Below, in pieces: positions 17,504-26,236 of a stretch of DNA of 64,000 nucleotides (its first letter is position 1; each line of letters begins with the position of its first letter). The translations under genes and the position numbers were made by a program. The notes beneath the pieces were generated by a model that saw only the letters and a list, made by a program, of their open reading frames with translations, was not told the DNA's origin and did no database searches. This stretch comes from Sphingomonadales bacterium Ga0077557 (GTDB lineage: Bacteria > Pseudomonadota > Alphaproteobacteria > Sphingomonadales > Sphingomonadaceae): assembly GCA_001464615.1 (NCBI GenBank), contig LNFI01000032.1:1-64000 (forward strand), written 5' to 3'.

Positions 17504-18130
17504 ATGATGATCGATCTTTACGCTTTCGCCACGCCCAACAGCATCAAGGTACCGATCCTGCTCGAAGAGCTGGGGGCGGACTACACCTATCACGCCGTCA
17601 ACATCCGCGCGGGCGAACAGAAGACACCCGAATTTCTGGCGCGCAACCCCAATGCCAAGGTGCCGCTGATCGTCGATCAGGACGGCCCCGGCGGCGTGGC
17701 CATTACCGTCGTCGAATCAGCGGCGATCCTGCTGTATCTCGCGGAAAAGTTCGGGCGCTTCATCCCGACCGATCCCATCGCCCGCATACGCTGCTATGAA
17801 TGGCTGATGTTTCAGGCCGCCGGGCTGGGGCCGATGTTTGGCCAGTCGGGCTATTTCCTGAAGCTCGCGCCCGAACCCGTCCCTGCCGCGATTGACCGCT
17901 TCCACACTGAAGCCAAGCGCAACATGCGCGTCCTCGACGGTCGGCTCGCCGAGGCGCAGTGGCTGGCGGGCGATGACTATTCGATTGCTGATGTTGCGAC
18001 GTTTGGCTGGATCTGGCGGCGCGCCTTTGCCGCAGTGGATTTCAGCGAAGCCCCCAATGTCGAACGCTGGTTTGCCGCAATGGAAGCCCGCCCCGCCATC
18101 GGCCGCGCGATCGCCAAGCTGGGCGGGTGA
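17504..18130 (+). CDS. Glutathione S-transferase
   Basis: This 208-residue GST has an N-terminal thioredoxin-like domain (DLYAFATPNSIKVPILLEEL, KVPLIVD and ESAAILLYLAEK, the glutathione-binding parts) and a C-terminal helical domain with ADVATFGW. The motif TPNSIKV resembles the YfcG/YghU-like disulfide-bond-oxidoreductase GSTs. The start is ATG 17504 (a second ATG follows at once) with AGGAGA ahead; the longer open frame from 17168 overlaps the OYE gene. It is the last gene of the LysR-adjacent run, with an 89-bp gap to the halogenase-like gene. Confidence 0.9.
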   Translation: MMIDLYAFATPNSIKVPILLEELGADYTYHAVNIRAGEQKTPEFLARNPNAKVPLIVDQDGPGGVAITVVESAAILLYLAEKFGRFIPTDPIARIRCYEWLMFQAAGLGPMFGQSGYFLKLAPEPVPAAIDRFHTEAKRNMRVLDGRLAEAQWLAGDDYSIADVATFGWIWRRAFAAVDFSEAPNVERWFAAMEARPAIGRAIAKLGG

Positions 18131-18219
18131 CCGCACCCGCTCAGTCTGCGGGGCAATGGTTGCCTTGACCTGCAAAGGATTGCATTGTCGCGCCAATCAG
18201 GCTTCCGGAGGGGCAAGCA

Positions 18220-19746
18220 ATGGCGCGGATCGAACGGTTAGTGATCCTGGGGGGCGGCACGGCGGGGTGGATGACCGCTGCCGCCCTGGCCAAAACCCTT
18301 GGCCGGACGGTTCAGATCGATCTGCTCGAATCCGATGCGATCGGCACGATCGGGGTGGGCGAAGCGACGATCCCGACGATCCACTGGTTCAATGAATTGA
18401 TTGGCTTGGACGAAGCCGACTTCGTCCGCGCGACCAAGGCCAGCTTCAAGCTGGGCATTGAATTTGTCGACTGGGCGCGGCCTGGCCACCGCTATTTCCA
18501 CCCCTTTGGCCGCTATGGGGTCGATCTTGGCCCGGTGCCGTTCCACCAATGCTGGTTGAAAGCCGGGCGCGACGGCGCGACCACGCCGCTGGCCGATTAT
18601 TCGCTGGCCACCGCGCTGGCCGCATCAAACCGCTTTGCCAGGCCAGTTGATGATCCCCGCTCGATCCTGTCGACGCTTGGCTATGCCTATCATTTCGATG
18701 CCTCGCTTTATGCTGCCTATCTGCGCAAACTTGCCGAAGCGCAGGGGGTGACCCGGCATGAGGGCAGGCTGGTGTCGGTTGAGCGCGATCCCGAAACCGG
18801 GTTCGTTACCGCGCTGACCAGTGATCGCGGTGATCGGCTGGCGGGCGATTTGTTCGTCGATTGCTCGGGCTTTCGGGCGCTGCTGATTGGTGACGAGCTG
18901 GGGGCCTCGTTTGAGGATTGGTCGCACTGGCTGCCCTGTGATCGTGCCATCGCCGTGCCGTGCGCGCGCGTCGCCGAAACCACGCCCTATACCCGGTCGA
19001 CGCTGCGCGATGCTGGATGGCAGTGGCGCATCCCGCTGCAGCATCGCACGGGCAATGGCTATGTCTATGCCAGCGGCTTTCTTTCCGACGATGAAGCAAC
19101 GGCGACATTGCTCGCCAATCTTGACGGTGAACCCCTGGCCGACCCGCGCCTGATCCGCTTCACGGCCGGGTTCAGGCGGGAAAGCTGGACAAAGAATATT
19201 GTTGCGATCGGGCTGTCATCGGGTTTTCTTGAGCCGCTCGAATCGACCAGCATTCATCTGATCCAGAGCGGCATCGCCAAGCTGATCGCGCTGTTCCCCA
19301 ATCGCGATTGCGACCCTGCGCTGGCGCGCCAGTTCAATGCATTGTTCGGGCGTGACATGGACGCGATCAAGGATTTTCTGATCCTCCATTATCATGCGAC
19401 CCAGGGGCATCAGGCGCCGCTATGGCAGCACACCCGTCACATGACGCTGCCCGACAGCCTGATCGAAAAGGAAGAGCAGTATCGCCGCACGGGCCGGCTG
19501 ATGCTGGCCAGCGATGAGCTGTTCCGCGAGGCAAGCTGGCTGGCGGTGCTGAATGGCCAGGGCATTGTCGCCACGGACCATAGCCCAATTGCTGACACGC
19601 TTGATGCGGTGACCAATCGCCACCAGCTTGACCAGATCGCTGCCCTTATTGCGCGCGCCGCGCCGACATTGCCGCGACATGACGATGCGATTGCGACACT
19701 GATCGGCCAGGCCGCGCCACGCGCAGCGGTCGCCGCCGTGCCGTGA
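18220..19746 (+). CDS. Tryptophan-halogenase-family flavoprotein
   Basis: This 508-residue protein is of the PrnA/RebH flavin-dependent halogenase family. It has the FAD motif GGGTAGW at 11-17, the family's conserved Lys (K77 in ATKASFKLG) and the WxWxIP motif (GWQWRIP, about 267-272) that separates halogenases from monooxygenases. True halogenases use FADH2 from a flavin reductase to chlorinate or brominate an aromatic ring. Many sphingomonad and Caulobacter copies sit in TonB-receptor sugar loci, have no known substrate and may not be tryptophan halogenases. GGAGGGG precedes the ATG. It overlaps the DUF6445 gene by four bases. Confidence 0.9.
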   Translation: MARIERLVILGGGTAGWMTAAALAKTLGRTVQIDLLESDAIGTIGVGEATIPTIHWFNELIGLDEADFVRATKASFKLGIEFVDWARPGHRYFHPFGRYGVDLGPVPFHQCWLKAGRDGATTPLADYSLATALAASNRFARPVDDPRSILSTLGYAYHFDASLYAAYLRKLAEAQGVTRHEGRLVSVERDPETGFVTALTSDRGDRLAGDLFVDCSGFRALLIGDELGASFEDWSHWLPCDRAIAVPCARVAETTPYTRSTLRDAGWQWRIPLQHRTGNGYVYASGFLSDDEATATLLANLDGEPLADPRLIRFTAGFRRESWTKNIVAIGLSSGFLEPLESTSIHLIQSGIAKLIALFPNRDCDPALARQFNALFGRDMDAIKDFLILHYHATQGHQAPLWQHTRHMTLPDSLIEKEEQYRRTGRLMLASDELFREASWLAVLNGQGIVATDHSPIADTLDAVTNRHQLDQIAALIARAAPTLPRHDDAIATLIGQAAPRAAVAAVP

Positions 19747-20420
19747 TCCTCCCGAACGTCACGCTGCACCATATTGGCCACGAACAGGAACCAGTCATCG
19801 TCATTGACGATCTTGTGCCTGATCCAGCCGGTTTGCGTGCGGCAGCGATGATCGCCGATTTTGATGCGGCGGGCATGCATTATCCCGGCATCAGCGCTGC
19901 CGTACCGCCCGGCTATCTGGCGATCCTGCGACCGATATTGGGCAAGGTTTTTCGGGATGTTTTTGGCGTGACTGAAGCGGTATCGATCCTGGATATCCGG
20001 TTCGCGATCGTGACCACGCCGCCCGACCAGCTGACACTGGAACAACGGTTGCCGCATGTCGACGCGCTGGAGCCGGGTCGGCTTGCGCTGGTTCATTTCC
20101 TTGGGTCGGCAATAGAGGACGGCACCGCGTTTTATCGCCACCGTTCGACCGGATTCGAAACCATCGATGCCGATCGCAGCAGCGCCTATTTTGCCGCGCT
20201 GAACGCTGATCTGGGCCGCCACGGTAGGCCGCCACCGGGCTATCTGAACGGCGATACTGCCCTGTTCGAACGCATTGCGCAGTTTCCCGGCCGCCCCAAT
20301 CGGGCGCTGGTCTATCGCGGCCGCTTGCTCCACTGCGGTGATATTGCCGCTGGTCGGGCGCTGTCGGCCGACCCGGCAACCGGCCGTTTGACCGTTACTG
20401 GCTTCTTTGCCGGGCGTTAG
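19743..20420 (+). CDS. DUF6445 protein, 2OG/Fe(II)-dioxygenase-like
   Basis: This 225-residue protein of a family found beside halogenase-like genes in sphingomonads (DUF6445, from memory) has a layout that matches the 2-oxoglutarate/Fe(II) oxygenase fold: H105-x-D107 in LPHVDAL, a distal H197 in LLHCG, and R215 in GRLTVTGFF at the position that binds 2-oxoglutarate. If real, this would be a non-heme iron oxygenase or halogenase partner acting with the flavoprotein encoded just upstream. The GTG start at 19743 overlaps the halogenase stop (GTGA). The 3' end overlaps the convergent glycosidase gene by four bases. Assignment of catalysis is inference. Confidence 0.7.
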   Translation: MILPNVTLHHIGHEQEPVIVIDDLVPDPAGLRAAAMIADFDAAGMHYPGISAAVPPGYLAILRPILGKVFRDVFGVTEAVSILDIRFAIVTTPPDQLTLEQRLPHVDALEPGRLALVHFLGSAIEDGTAFYRHRSTGFETIDADRSSAYFAALNADLGRHGRPPPGYLNGDTALFERIAQFPGRPNRALVYRGRLLHCGDIAAGRALSADPATGRLTVTGFFAGR

Positions 20421-22441
20421 CGCCGCCTGGGCGGGCGGACTGCCAGATAGACGGTGCTCCATAATTGCGCAGCGTTTGATTCATCGACATCCGCTTTGCC
20501 CGCACCAAAAGCGATGGGCTGATAGCGTCCGTTGCGATACTGCCACGACCAGAGTTCAGAGCTTTGCAGCCCACGCGTGGTGCCGATTACCCGCCATAAG
20601 GCGGCTTGGGCGCCAATCAGGCGCTTGCGTATTCGTGGGGGCAGATCCTGACGGCGCAGCTGACGTTCCAGCCCCGCCGCAAGCAAGGCCTGTTGCCATG
20701 ACCAGATCACCGCGCCGTGATAGGCACCTGGCGTGAAGCGCGCCTGCACCGCTTCACCGGCAAAGGCGGCATTGGCGACCACCAGTCCGGCATCGGTCAT
20801 CAACCCCGCCGGAAAAGGGCGCATCACGGCGGCGATATCGCGATCGAGATCGGCGGGCGGGGGATTGCCAAACAACAGCGCAAAGCCCTCATCTGAATTG
20901 ACGATCGGCACCGGCTGACCGGCCGCGTCAATCGACAGCGCATGAAAGCGCAGTGGCGCATTGTCCAGCGCTGCGAGGGCAGGGCCGGCAGCCACATGGA
21001 GCGTGGCGGCATAGGCCTTGATCGCGGCGGATGCCGTCGTGGCGGCCATCTCGACACGGAATAGCGGTGGCGCCTTGGTCTGCCATGTTTTCGCCATTGC
21101 GCCTGCCTCCGCAAAAATGGCGCGATCACTCGGCTGCAGATAGGCATCAAGCCGCCCCGATCGGTACAGCCGGTCTGCGGCGGCGAGCGCGGCAGGGACC
21201 AAGGCGGCGTTGACATCATAGGGATAGATTCCGCGCCCGAGCCCTTCGTCGCTGTCGCGCCATTCGCCCGACATGCGATTGGGCTTGATCGCGATCAGCG
21301 TGGCGATCGAGGGTGTCTTGGCAAAGGGCCTGGCCTGATCGATGACGAAGCGCAGGTTGCGCACCAGCAACTTGCCGGTCGTGTCCGACTCTCCCGGTCG
21401 CGCCGCGCTTTCGACCTTTGTCGCGAGGAAAGCAGCGCCACGATCCTTTCCGGGTCCCTCCAGATAATCGGCGGCGACCGGCGCGAGCATATAATCATCG
21501 TCGATCATGCCATAATCGAGTTCGGCACCATCGCCGCTGCGACCAGCCTTGCGGTTCTGCAGTACCGCGAATTCGCCGATCCCCTCTTCATGCGCGACTT
21601 CGCCGCCGGGCGAGAGCCGCGCAAAGACTGAGCCAAGCCCCGCTTCAATGGCGGCGGGCTGAAGCGCTGGCATGAGCAGCCGCACCGACATCAGCGTATC
21701 GCGCCCGAAATAGGTGTTGAAGCGCCAGGACCCGGCCAGGAACTTCTCGCGGTAGCTGAGGAACGCCAGCGCATTGCGGGCGGCGGGATCGGGCGCCGCT
21801 TGAGCGTTGAGCAACTGCCTGATCGGCAACGGCGTCAACGGCGGATCGCCGGTGAGCGCGGTGATCTCCAGCCGGATGCGCCCGTTACGGCCAGCGATGA
21901 TCGATCCGGCTTCAATCCGGCCATCAAGCACGCGCAACGCCAGATCATATCCCGGCGCACCGTCAAGCCGCGGTCGACGGTACTGGATAGTGTCGGAACC
22001 GATCTGGGCGTCGGCCCCGACCTCGGGCGGGAAGCGGCTGACCGCCTGATAGTCCCGCAAATAGCGCACATTGGAGAGCACTGCCTGTTTCGGCGTCAAG
22101 CGCGCGGCGTTGATTGTCGCCACGGCTTTAATGCCCTGCATCGTTCCGTTGCCGCTGGTGAACGGGGTTGGCGCGCGCTCCAGCGTCCAGCGGGCAGGGC
22201 GGTCAAGCGGCGCGAACCACAGGCCCACGCCGCTATTGCCCGCCGAGAAAGCCACCAGGATGCGCGGATCGCGTCCTGAACGGAGCAGCAGATGCGCCGC
22301 CACCTTGCCATCGCGGACAAAGGCGTTGAGGTTTAGCCCCTCAATCAGCTGATAGCGGCGTTCCGGCGCATGGTCCGCCGCTGCGCCGATCGATAGCGTG
22401 CCTGCCACCAACGCGGAGGCGAGTCTCAGCGCGCGCGCCAT
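20417..22441 (-). CDS. Secreted six-hairpin-type glycoside hydrolase (family uncertain)
   Basis: This 674-residue protein has an N-terminal signal peptide (MARALRLASALVAGTLSIGA then AADHA). The C-terminal 450 residues look like an (alpha/alpha)6 toroid typical of glucoamylase, trehalase or debranching enzymes: FNTYFGRDTLMSVRLLMPAL, HEEGIGEF, YGMIDDDYML and EWRDSDEGLGRGIYPYD carry Asp/Glu residues that could be the catalytic pair. I cannot fix the GH family. ATG 22441 is chosen because GGGAGGAGA lies just ahead, within the five extra residues of the longer frame. It follows the TonB receptor by 35 bp, so it probably acts in the periplasm on an oligosaccharide brought in by that receptor. Confidence 0.75.
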   Translation of the reverse strand: MARALRLASALVAGTLSIGAAADHAPERRYQLIEGLNLNAFVRDGKVAAHLLLRSGRDPRILVAFSAGNSGVGLWFAPLDRPARWTLERAPTPFTSGNGTMQGIKAVATINAARLTPKQAVLSNVRYLRDYQAVSRFPPEVGADAQIGSDTIQYRRPRLDGAPGYDLALRVLDGRIEAGSIIAGRNGRIRLEITALTGDPPLTPLPIRQLLNAQAAPDPAARNALAFLSYREKFLAGSWRFNTYFGRDTLMSVRLLMPALQPAAIEAGLGSVFARLSPGGEVAHEEGIGEFAVLQNRKAGRSGDGAELDYGMIDDDYMLAPVAADYLEGPGKDRGAAFLATKVESAARPGESDTTGKLLVRNLRFVIDQARPFAKTPSIATLIAIKPNRMSGEWRDSDEGLGRGIYPYDVNAALVPAALAAADRLYRSGRLDAYLQPSDRAIFAEAGAMAKTWQTKAPPLFRVEMAATTASAAIKAYAATLHVAAGPALAALDNAPLRFHALSIDAAGQPVPIVNSDEGFALLFGNPPPADLDRDIAAVMRPFPAGLMTDAGLVVANAAFAGEAVQARFTPGAYHGAVIWSWQQALLAAGLERQLRRQDLPPRIRKRLIGAQAALWRVIGTTRGLQSSELWSWQYRNGRYQPIAFGAGKADVDESNAAQLWSTVYLAVRPPRRR

Positions 22442-22476
22442 CTTCTCTCCTCCCATCAGCCGCGACCAGCGGTCCT

Positions 22477-25014
22477 TCAGAACCGCAATGTCACCGACCC
22501 GCCATAGGTAGGCCCGACAATGCCGCGGGCATAGAAGAATCCCGACGCGGCATTCTGGGTTTGGCCCTGGCGCGGATTGCCCTCGGTCAGGCCAATGACG
22601 TTGAAGACATTGTCGGCATTGAAACCAAGCTGCAGCCGGTCGGTCAGGTTCAGATTCACGCCAAAGCTGGTGACGCCATAGGCAGGGAGCGAGATGCCGT
22701 TGCCTGAATCGGCGAAGATGTCGCCGATATATTTATACCGCCCGTAAAATTCGCCAAGCTTGTTGGGCAGCGTAATCGTCGGGGTAATCGTGAACAGGGT
22801 TGATGGCGTGCGTTCAGGGCGATTGCCGTCAAAGCTTGGCTGGGGAACGCCGTTGAGCCGCAAATTGTTGAGTGTTGGTTGCTGGAACACGCCGAAAAAG
22901 TCGATCGTGAACCAATTAATCGGCCGGATCTGCGCGTCAACTTCAACGCCCGTGGTGCCCAGATCGGCAAGGAACGTCGTCTGGATCGTGGGGTTCAATG
23001 GATCGATGAAGTTATAGAATTGATCGCGGAAATTGGTGCGGAACACGGTCACTGAGGCGTTGAGCAAGCGACGATATTTGTACCGCACCCCGGCTTCATA
23101 GAGCTCGATTCCGGTGGTCGGGTTGACCCCATTGGTCTGAAACGCATCGGCATAGCGCGCATAAACGGATAGGTTGTCGGTGATGAGATAATTGACCCCG
23201 ACCGTCCATGCCAGCCGTTGCTGCGTGGCGCGGGTGATGCGGAAGGTGCCGTCAAAGGTTGAGCCCACGGTTGGCACCACGGCCGCATTGATCAGGCCCG
23301 GCTGGACCGGCTGGTTGACCACCGCGCTGTTGCCGTCGCGGAATTCGGCGCTGTCGCTTTCCCAGCGGAGCCCGGCGTCGATATGGATATTGTCGCCGAT
23401 CGCGAATTCGTCATTGGCATAGAGCGAGACAGAGCTGTCCTTGCTCTGGCGAATGCCCGCCCCCCAATTGCCATAGGAAATCTGGCCATTGTCGGTCAGC
23501 GTGCCGATCACGCCATTGGCAGCGTTCAGCGCAACGATGTCGTAAATGTCGCTGTTGTTCCGAACATCGTTGACGACGGCGGCGGTCGCTGACTGATTCT
23601 GGAAGCGGCTGACATCATAATAAAGCACACCGGCCGTCAGCGAGTTGGTGAAGCCATCGCTCTTATATTCCCAACGCCCACCGAAGTTGGAGCCGAAATC
23701 ATGGCCCGACTGGAAATCATGGTTGAGCGTGGTCTGCTGCAGGAAACCATTGCCGTTGAGGGCATTGAGCGTCGCGGTGTTGTTTGATCCCGTGACGATA
23801 CCCGTGCGCAGGTTGCGAATGCCGAACCGCACCGTCGTCGGGAAGGCCGTCTGTCCTGCGGCCAGCAGCCCGCTGATCGGCGAAGCGGCACCAGGCGTCA
23901 GATAGGTAACGGCACTCGCGAGCCCGGCATTGCCGGTGCCCGATCCGGCGAAGAGCCCGTTGAAATCATCGGTCAGCCCCAGATAGCGGGCATGGGCAAA
24001 CAGATCGATCGAGTCCGACACCGGCTTTTCAACGTCGATCCGCAACTGCTTGGTTTTGACGCGAACGCCCTGATCATAGCGGAAATCGCGAAACCCATCG
24101 GCCTCGACAAAGGTCGATACCGGCACCGAGATTCGGGAGAATGCCGTTCCACCGACATTGCCGAACTGCGTGTCGAGCCCGGGAATGCCGCTTGGTCGGC
24201 CATTGTTAAAGGCATAGGGCTGGGTGGCATAAAACGCCGCCTTGATATCGCCGATCTTGCCGGTCAGCCGGATATAGCCGCCACCGTCGAGCTGATATTC
24301 CAGCATCGCCTTCAGCCGATAGCCGTCATAGCTGAACGGGTTGCTGCGGACACCGGGGTTGGTCTGGATATAGCCGCCAATGTTGAAGGCGAGCTTGTCA
24401 GTGATCGGCTGCGAATAATAGAAATCGCCGCGCCGCTGGCCGTAACTATAGGCGGTGAAGCGGGCGATCCCCTCCGCTTTCTCATGATTGGGCGTGCGCG
24501 ACAGGAAATTGATCGTGGCACCCGCGCCGTTGACGGTCAGCACACCCGACGAGCCGCCCTTAACCGCTTCAAGCCGGTCGATCGTGATATCGTTTGAGAA
24601 GAAAAAATCGGCGCCCCCGCCGCCATAGATGATCGGCAGCCCATCTTCTTCGAGCTGAATGAAGCGCTGTCCGCCACCCTGCAGACCACGCACCGAATAG
24701 TTGTTTGACAGCTCGCCGGCGGTACCCTCGACAAAGATGCCCGGCACCAGCTCAAGCAAGTCAGCGGTTGATCGCGGCGCCTTGCGCTCGATATCGGCGG
24801 CGGTTGCATAGGTGATGTCGGCAGAGGCGGTGATCAGCGCGCGGTTGCGAGTCGTCTGACCGGTCACCACGATATCGGGGGACTGATCCTCATCCAGCGG
24901 GGAGGCGGCACTGGTCGCCGGGTCGGCAGGATCGGCGCTCTGCGCAAAGGCCGGCATGGCGAGGCATGCTGAGCCAGCAAGAAGAACGGCCCGAATGGTG
25001 ATCCGCGAGTTCAT
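22477..25014 (-). CDS. TonB-dependent outer-membrane receptor (sugar locus)
   Basis: This 845-residue outer-membrane active transporter has a signal peptide (cleavage after AFA, about residue 24), a TonB-box-like DIVVTG at 47-52, and a plug domain (about 60-180: STADLLELVPGIFVEG, YSVRGLQGGG, GGSSGVLTVNGAGATINFLS). A 22-strand barrel ends with the terminal aromatic residue in SVTLRF. GGGAGGGATT precedes ATG 25014. Its neighbours (LacI regulator upstream, periplasmic glycosidase downstream, GH68 enzyme and MFS transporter nearby) argue for uptake of a sucrose- or fructan-type oligosaccharide rather than iron. Confidence 0.93.
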   Translation of the reverse strand: MNSRITIRAVLLAGSACLAMPAFAQSADPADPATSAASPLDEDQSPDIVVTGQTTRNRALITASADITYATAADIERKAPRSTADLLELVPGIFVEGTAGELSNNYSVRGLQGGGQRFIQLEEDGLPIIYGGGGADFFFSNDITIDRLEAVKGGSSGVLTVNGAGATINFLSRTPNHEKAEGIARFTAYSYGQRRGDFYYSQPITDKLAFNIGGYIQTNPGVRSNPFSYDGYRLKAMLEYQLDGGGYIRLTGKIGDIKAAFYATQPYAFNNGRPSGIPGLDTQFGNVGGTAFSRISVPVSTFVEADGFRDFRYDQGVRVKTKQLRIDVEKPVSDSIDLFAHARYLGLTDDFNGLFAGSGTGNAGLASAVTYLTPGAASPISGLLAAGQTAFPTTVRFGIRNLRTGIVTGSNNTATLNALNGNGFLQQTTLNHDFQSGHDFGSNFGGRWEYKSDGFTNSLTAGVLYYDVSRFQNQSATAAVVNDVRNNSDIYDIVALNAANGVIGTLTDNGQISYGNWGAGIRQSKDSSVSLYANDEFAIGDNIHIDAGLRWESDSAEFRDGNSAVVNQPVQPGLINAAVVPTVGSTFDGTFRITRATQQRLAWTVGVNYLITDNLSVYARYADAFQTNGVNPTTGIELYEAGVRYKYRRLLNASVTVFRTNFRDQFYNFIDPLNPTIQTTFLADLGTTGVEVDAQIRPINWFTIDFFGVFQQPTLNNLRLNGVPQPSFDGNRPERTPSTLFTITPTITLPNKLGEFYGRYKYIGDIFADSGNGISLPAYGVTSFGVNLNLTDRLQLGFNADNVFNVIGLTEGNPRQGQTQNAASGFFYARGIVGPTYGGSVTLRF

Positions 25015-25086
25015 AATCCCTCCCAATTTGTTTTCTTTTTGTCGGCCCGCCTTGAACTGGCGATGGGAGTTGGGAGCGTATTAAAT

Positions 25087-25109
25087 CGATTGCATCAATC
25101 TTGCAATCG
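25087..25109. promoter_or_regulatory. Predicted operator palindrome upstream of the TonB receptor
   Basis: CGATTGCA (25087-25094) and TGCAATCG (25102-25109) form a perfect inverted repeat with a 7-base spacer, 72 bases upstream of the receptor start and just after the LacI-family gene stop. The TTGCA-type half-site resembles the site at 27412, so the same regulator may bind both, although the spacer here is longer than usual for a LacI dimer. Confidence 0.5.
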
Positions 25110-25138
25110 TTTGTTTCGGTGGCGTGTACAGCCCCGAT

Positions 25139-26182
25139 TCACGCGGAATCGCGAACGATCAGTGTAGGTTGCATGATGGTCGACGGGGTCTCTGCGCCAG
25201 CCATCCGTTTGAACAGGGTTTGGACCATGGTCGCGGCCCCTGGCGCGATATCCTGCCGTACCGTTGTCAGCCGTGGCACGGTCTGGCTGGCAAGCGGCAG
25301 ATCGTCGAAACCGATGATCGCGACGCGCGCGGGGACCGCAATGGCGCGATCAGCAAGCGCTCGCAATGTCCGCATCGCGATCATGTCCGATGCCGCAAAA
25401 ACACCGTCATATTGCCCGTCAATCAATCCGGCATGATGGGTGATGTCAGCTTCCATTTCGTCAGCGGCCAAATGCGTCGGCAGCAGCTCTACCGTCAGCC
25501 CGGCGGTTGCCGCTGTCGCAGCAAAGCCGGCATGGCGCGCGGCAATTTCTGGCGCACGGACGTCTCCCAAAAAGGCGAGTCGCCGGGCGCCGCGCGCGAT
25601 CAGATGCGTTGCCGCCCGTTGCCCACCGGCGACGTTATCCATGCCAACAACGCAATGAATTTGGCCGGGGCGGTAATGCCCCCAGGCAACCAGCGGAGGA
25701 TAGCGCGCCGCTGTCTGTTCGATAATGTCGAACTGGTCCGACTGACCAATCAACAACACCCCATCGAGCATCCCTGAATCGACAATCCGCGCCAACCAAT
25801 CAGGCGATTCAGGGATGACGCGCGACAGCAGGATGTCATACCCATTTTCGGTAATGAGATCGGCCAATTGGCCAAGCATTGTCATGAAGAACGGATCTGA
25901 CACATGCTGACGCCGCTCATGCCCCAACGGGATGACGACACCGATCAGCCCGGTCCGCTTGGTCCGTAACCGGCTGGCCATCTGGTTGGGGCGGAAATCA
26001 TGCGCGCGGGCAATCGCTTCAATCTTTTCGCGAGTCTGCACGTTGACCAGCGGATTGCCGGCCAGCGCGCGCGACACGGTGCCCGGCGACACGCCGGCCA
26101 GCCGGGCGAGATCCACCAGGTTGCGCACCCGCGCCACTGGCGCCGGTCCATCGTTACCAATGCGGTCGTCAAAATCCCCCAT
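25139..26182 (-). CDS. LacI-family transcriptional regulator
   Basis: This 347-residue repressor has an N-terminal LacI helix-turn-helix and hinge (NLVDLARLAGVSPGTVSRAL, residues about 20-75) and a periplasmic-binding-protein-like sugar domain (about 80-345; DGVFAASDMIAM and IIGFDDLP are typical). It would repress the surrounding sugar genes until its ligand binds. It lies between the GH68 gene (upstream, 54-bp gap) and the TonB receptor (downstream, 124-bp gap), all on the minus strand. Palindromes at 25087 and 27412 are the likely operators. Confidence 0.95.
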   Translation of the reverse strand: MGDFDDRIGNDGPAPVARVRNLVDLARLAGVSPGTVSRALAGNPLVNVQTREKIEAIARAHDFRPNQMASRLRTKRTGLIGVVIPLGHERRQHVSDPFFMTMLGQLADLITENGYDILLSRVIPESPDWLARIVDSGMLDGVLLIGQSDQFDIIEQTAARYPPLVAWGHYRPGQIHCVVGMDNVAGGQRAATHLIARGARRLAFLGDVRAPEIAARHAGFAATAATAGLTVELLPTHLAADEMEADITHHAGLIDGQYDGVFAASDMIAMRTLRALADRAIAVPARVAIIGFDDLPLASQTVPRLTTVRQDIAPGAATMVQTLFKRMAGAETPSTIMQPTLIVRDSA

Positions 26183-26236
26183 GAGTGCCTAGGATAGACT
26201 TACCATTGAGGATCGCAACCAGATCGGTGCAATCAG

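Noticed and set aside
19437-20462. A 341-residue minus-strand frame over the halogenase and DUF6445 genes
   Set aside because: Both sense genes have clear family motifs and coupled starts; the antisense frame has none.
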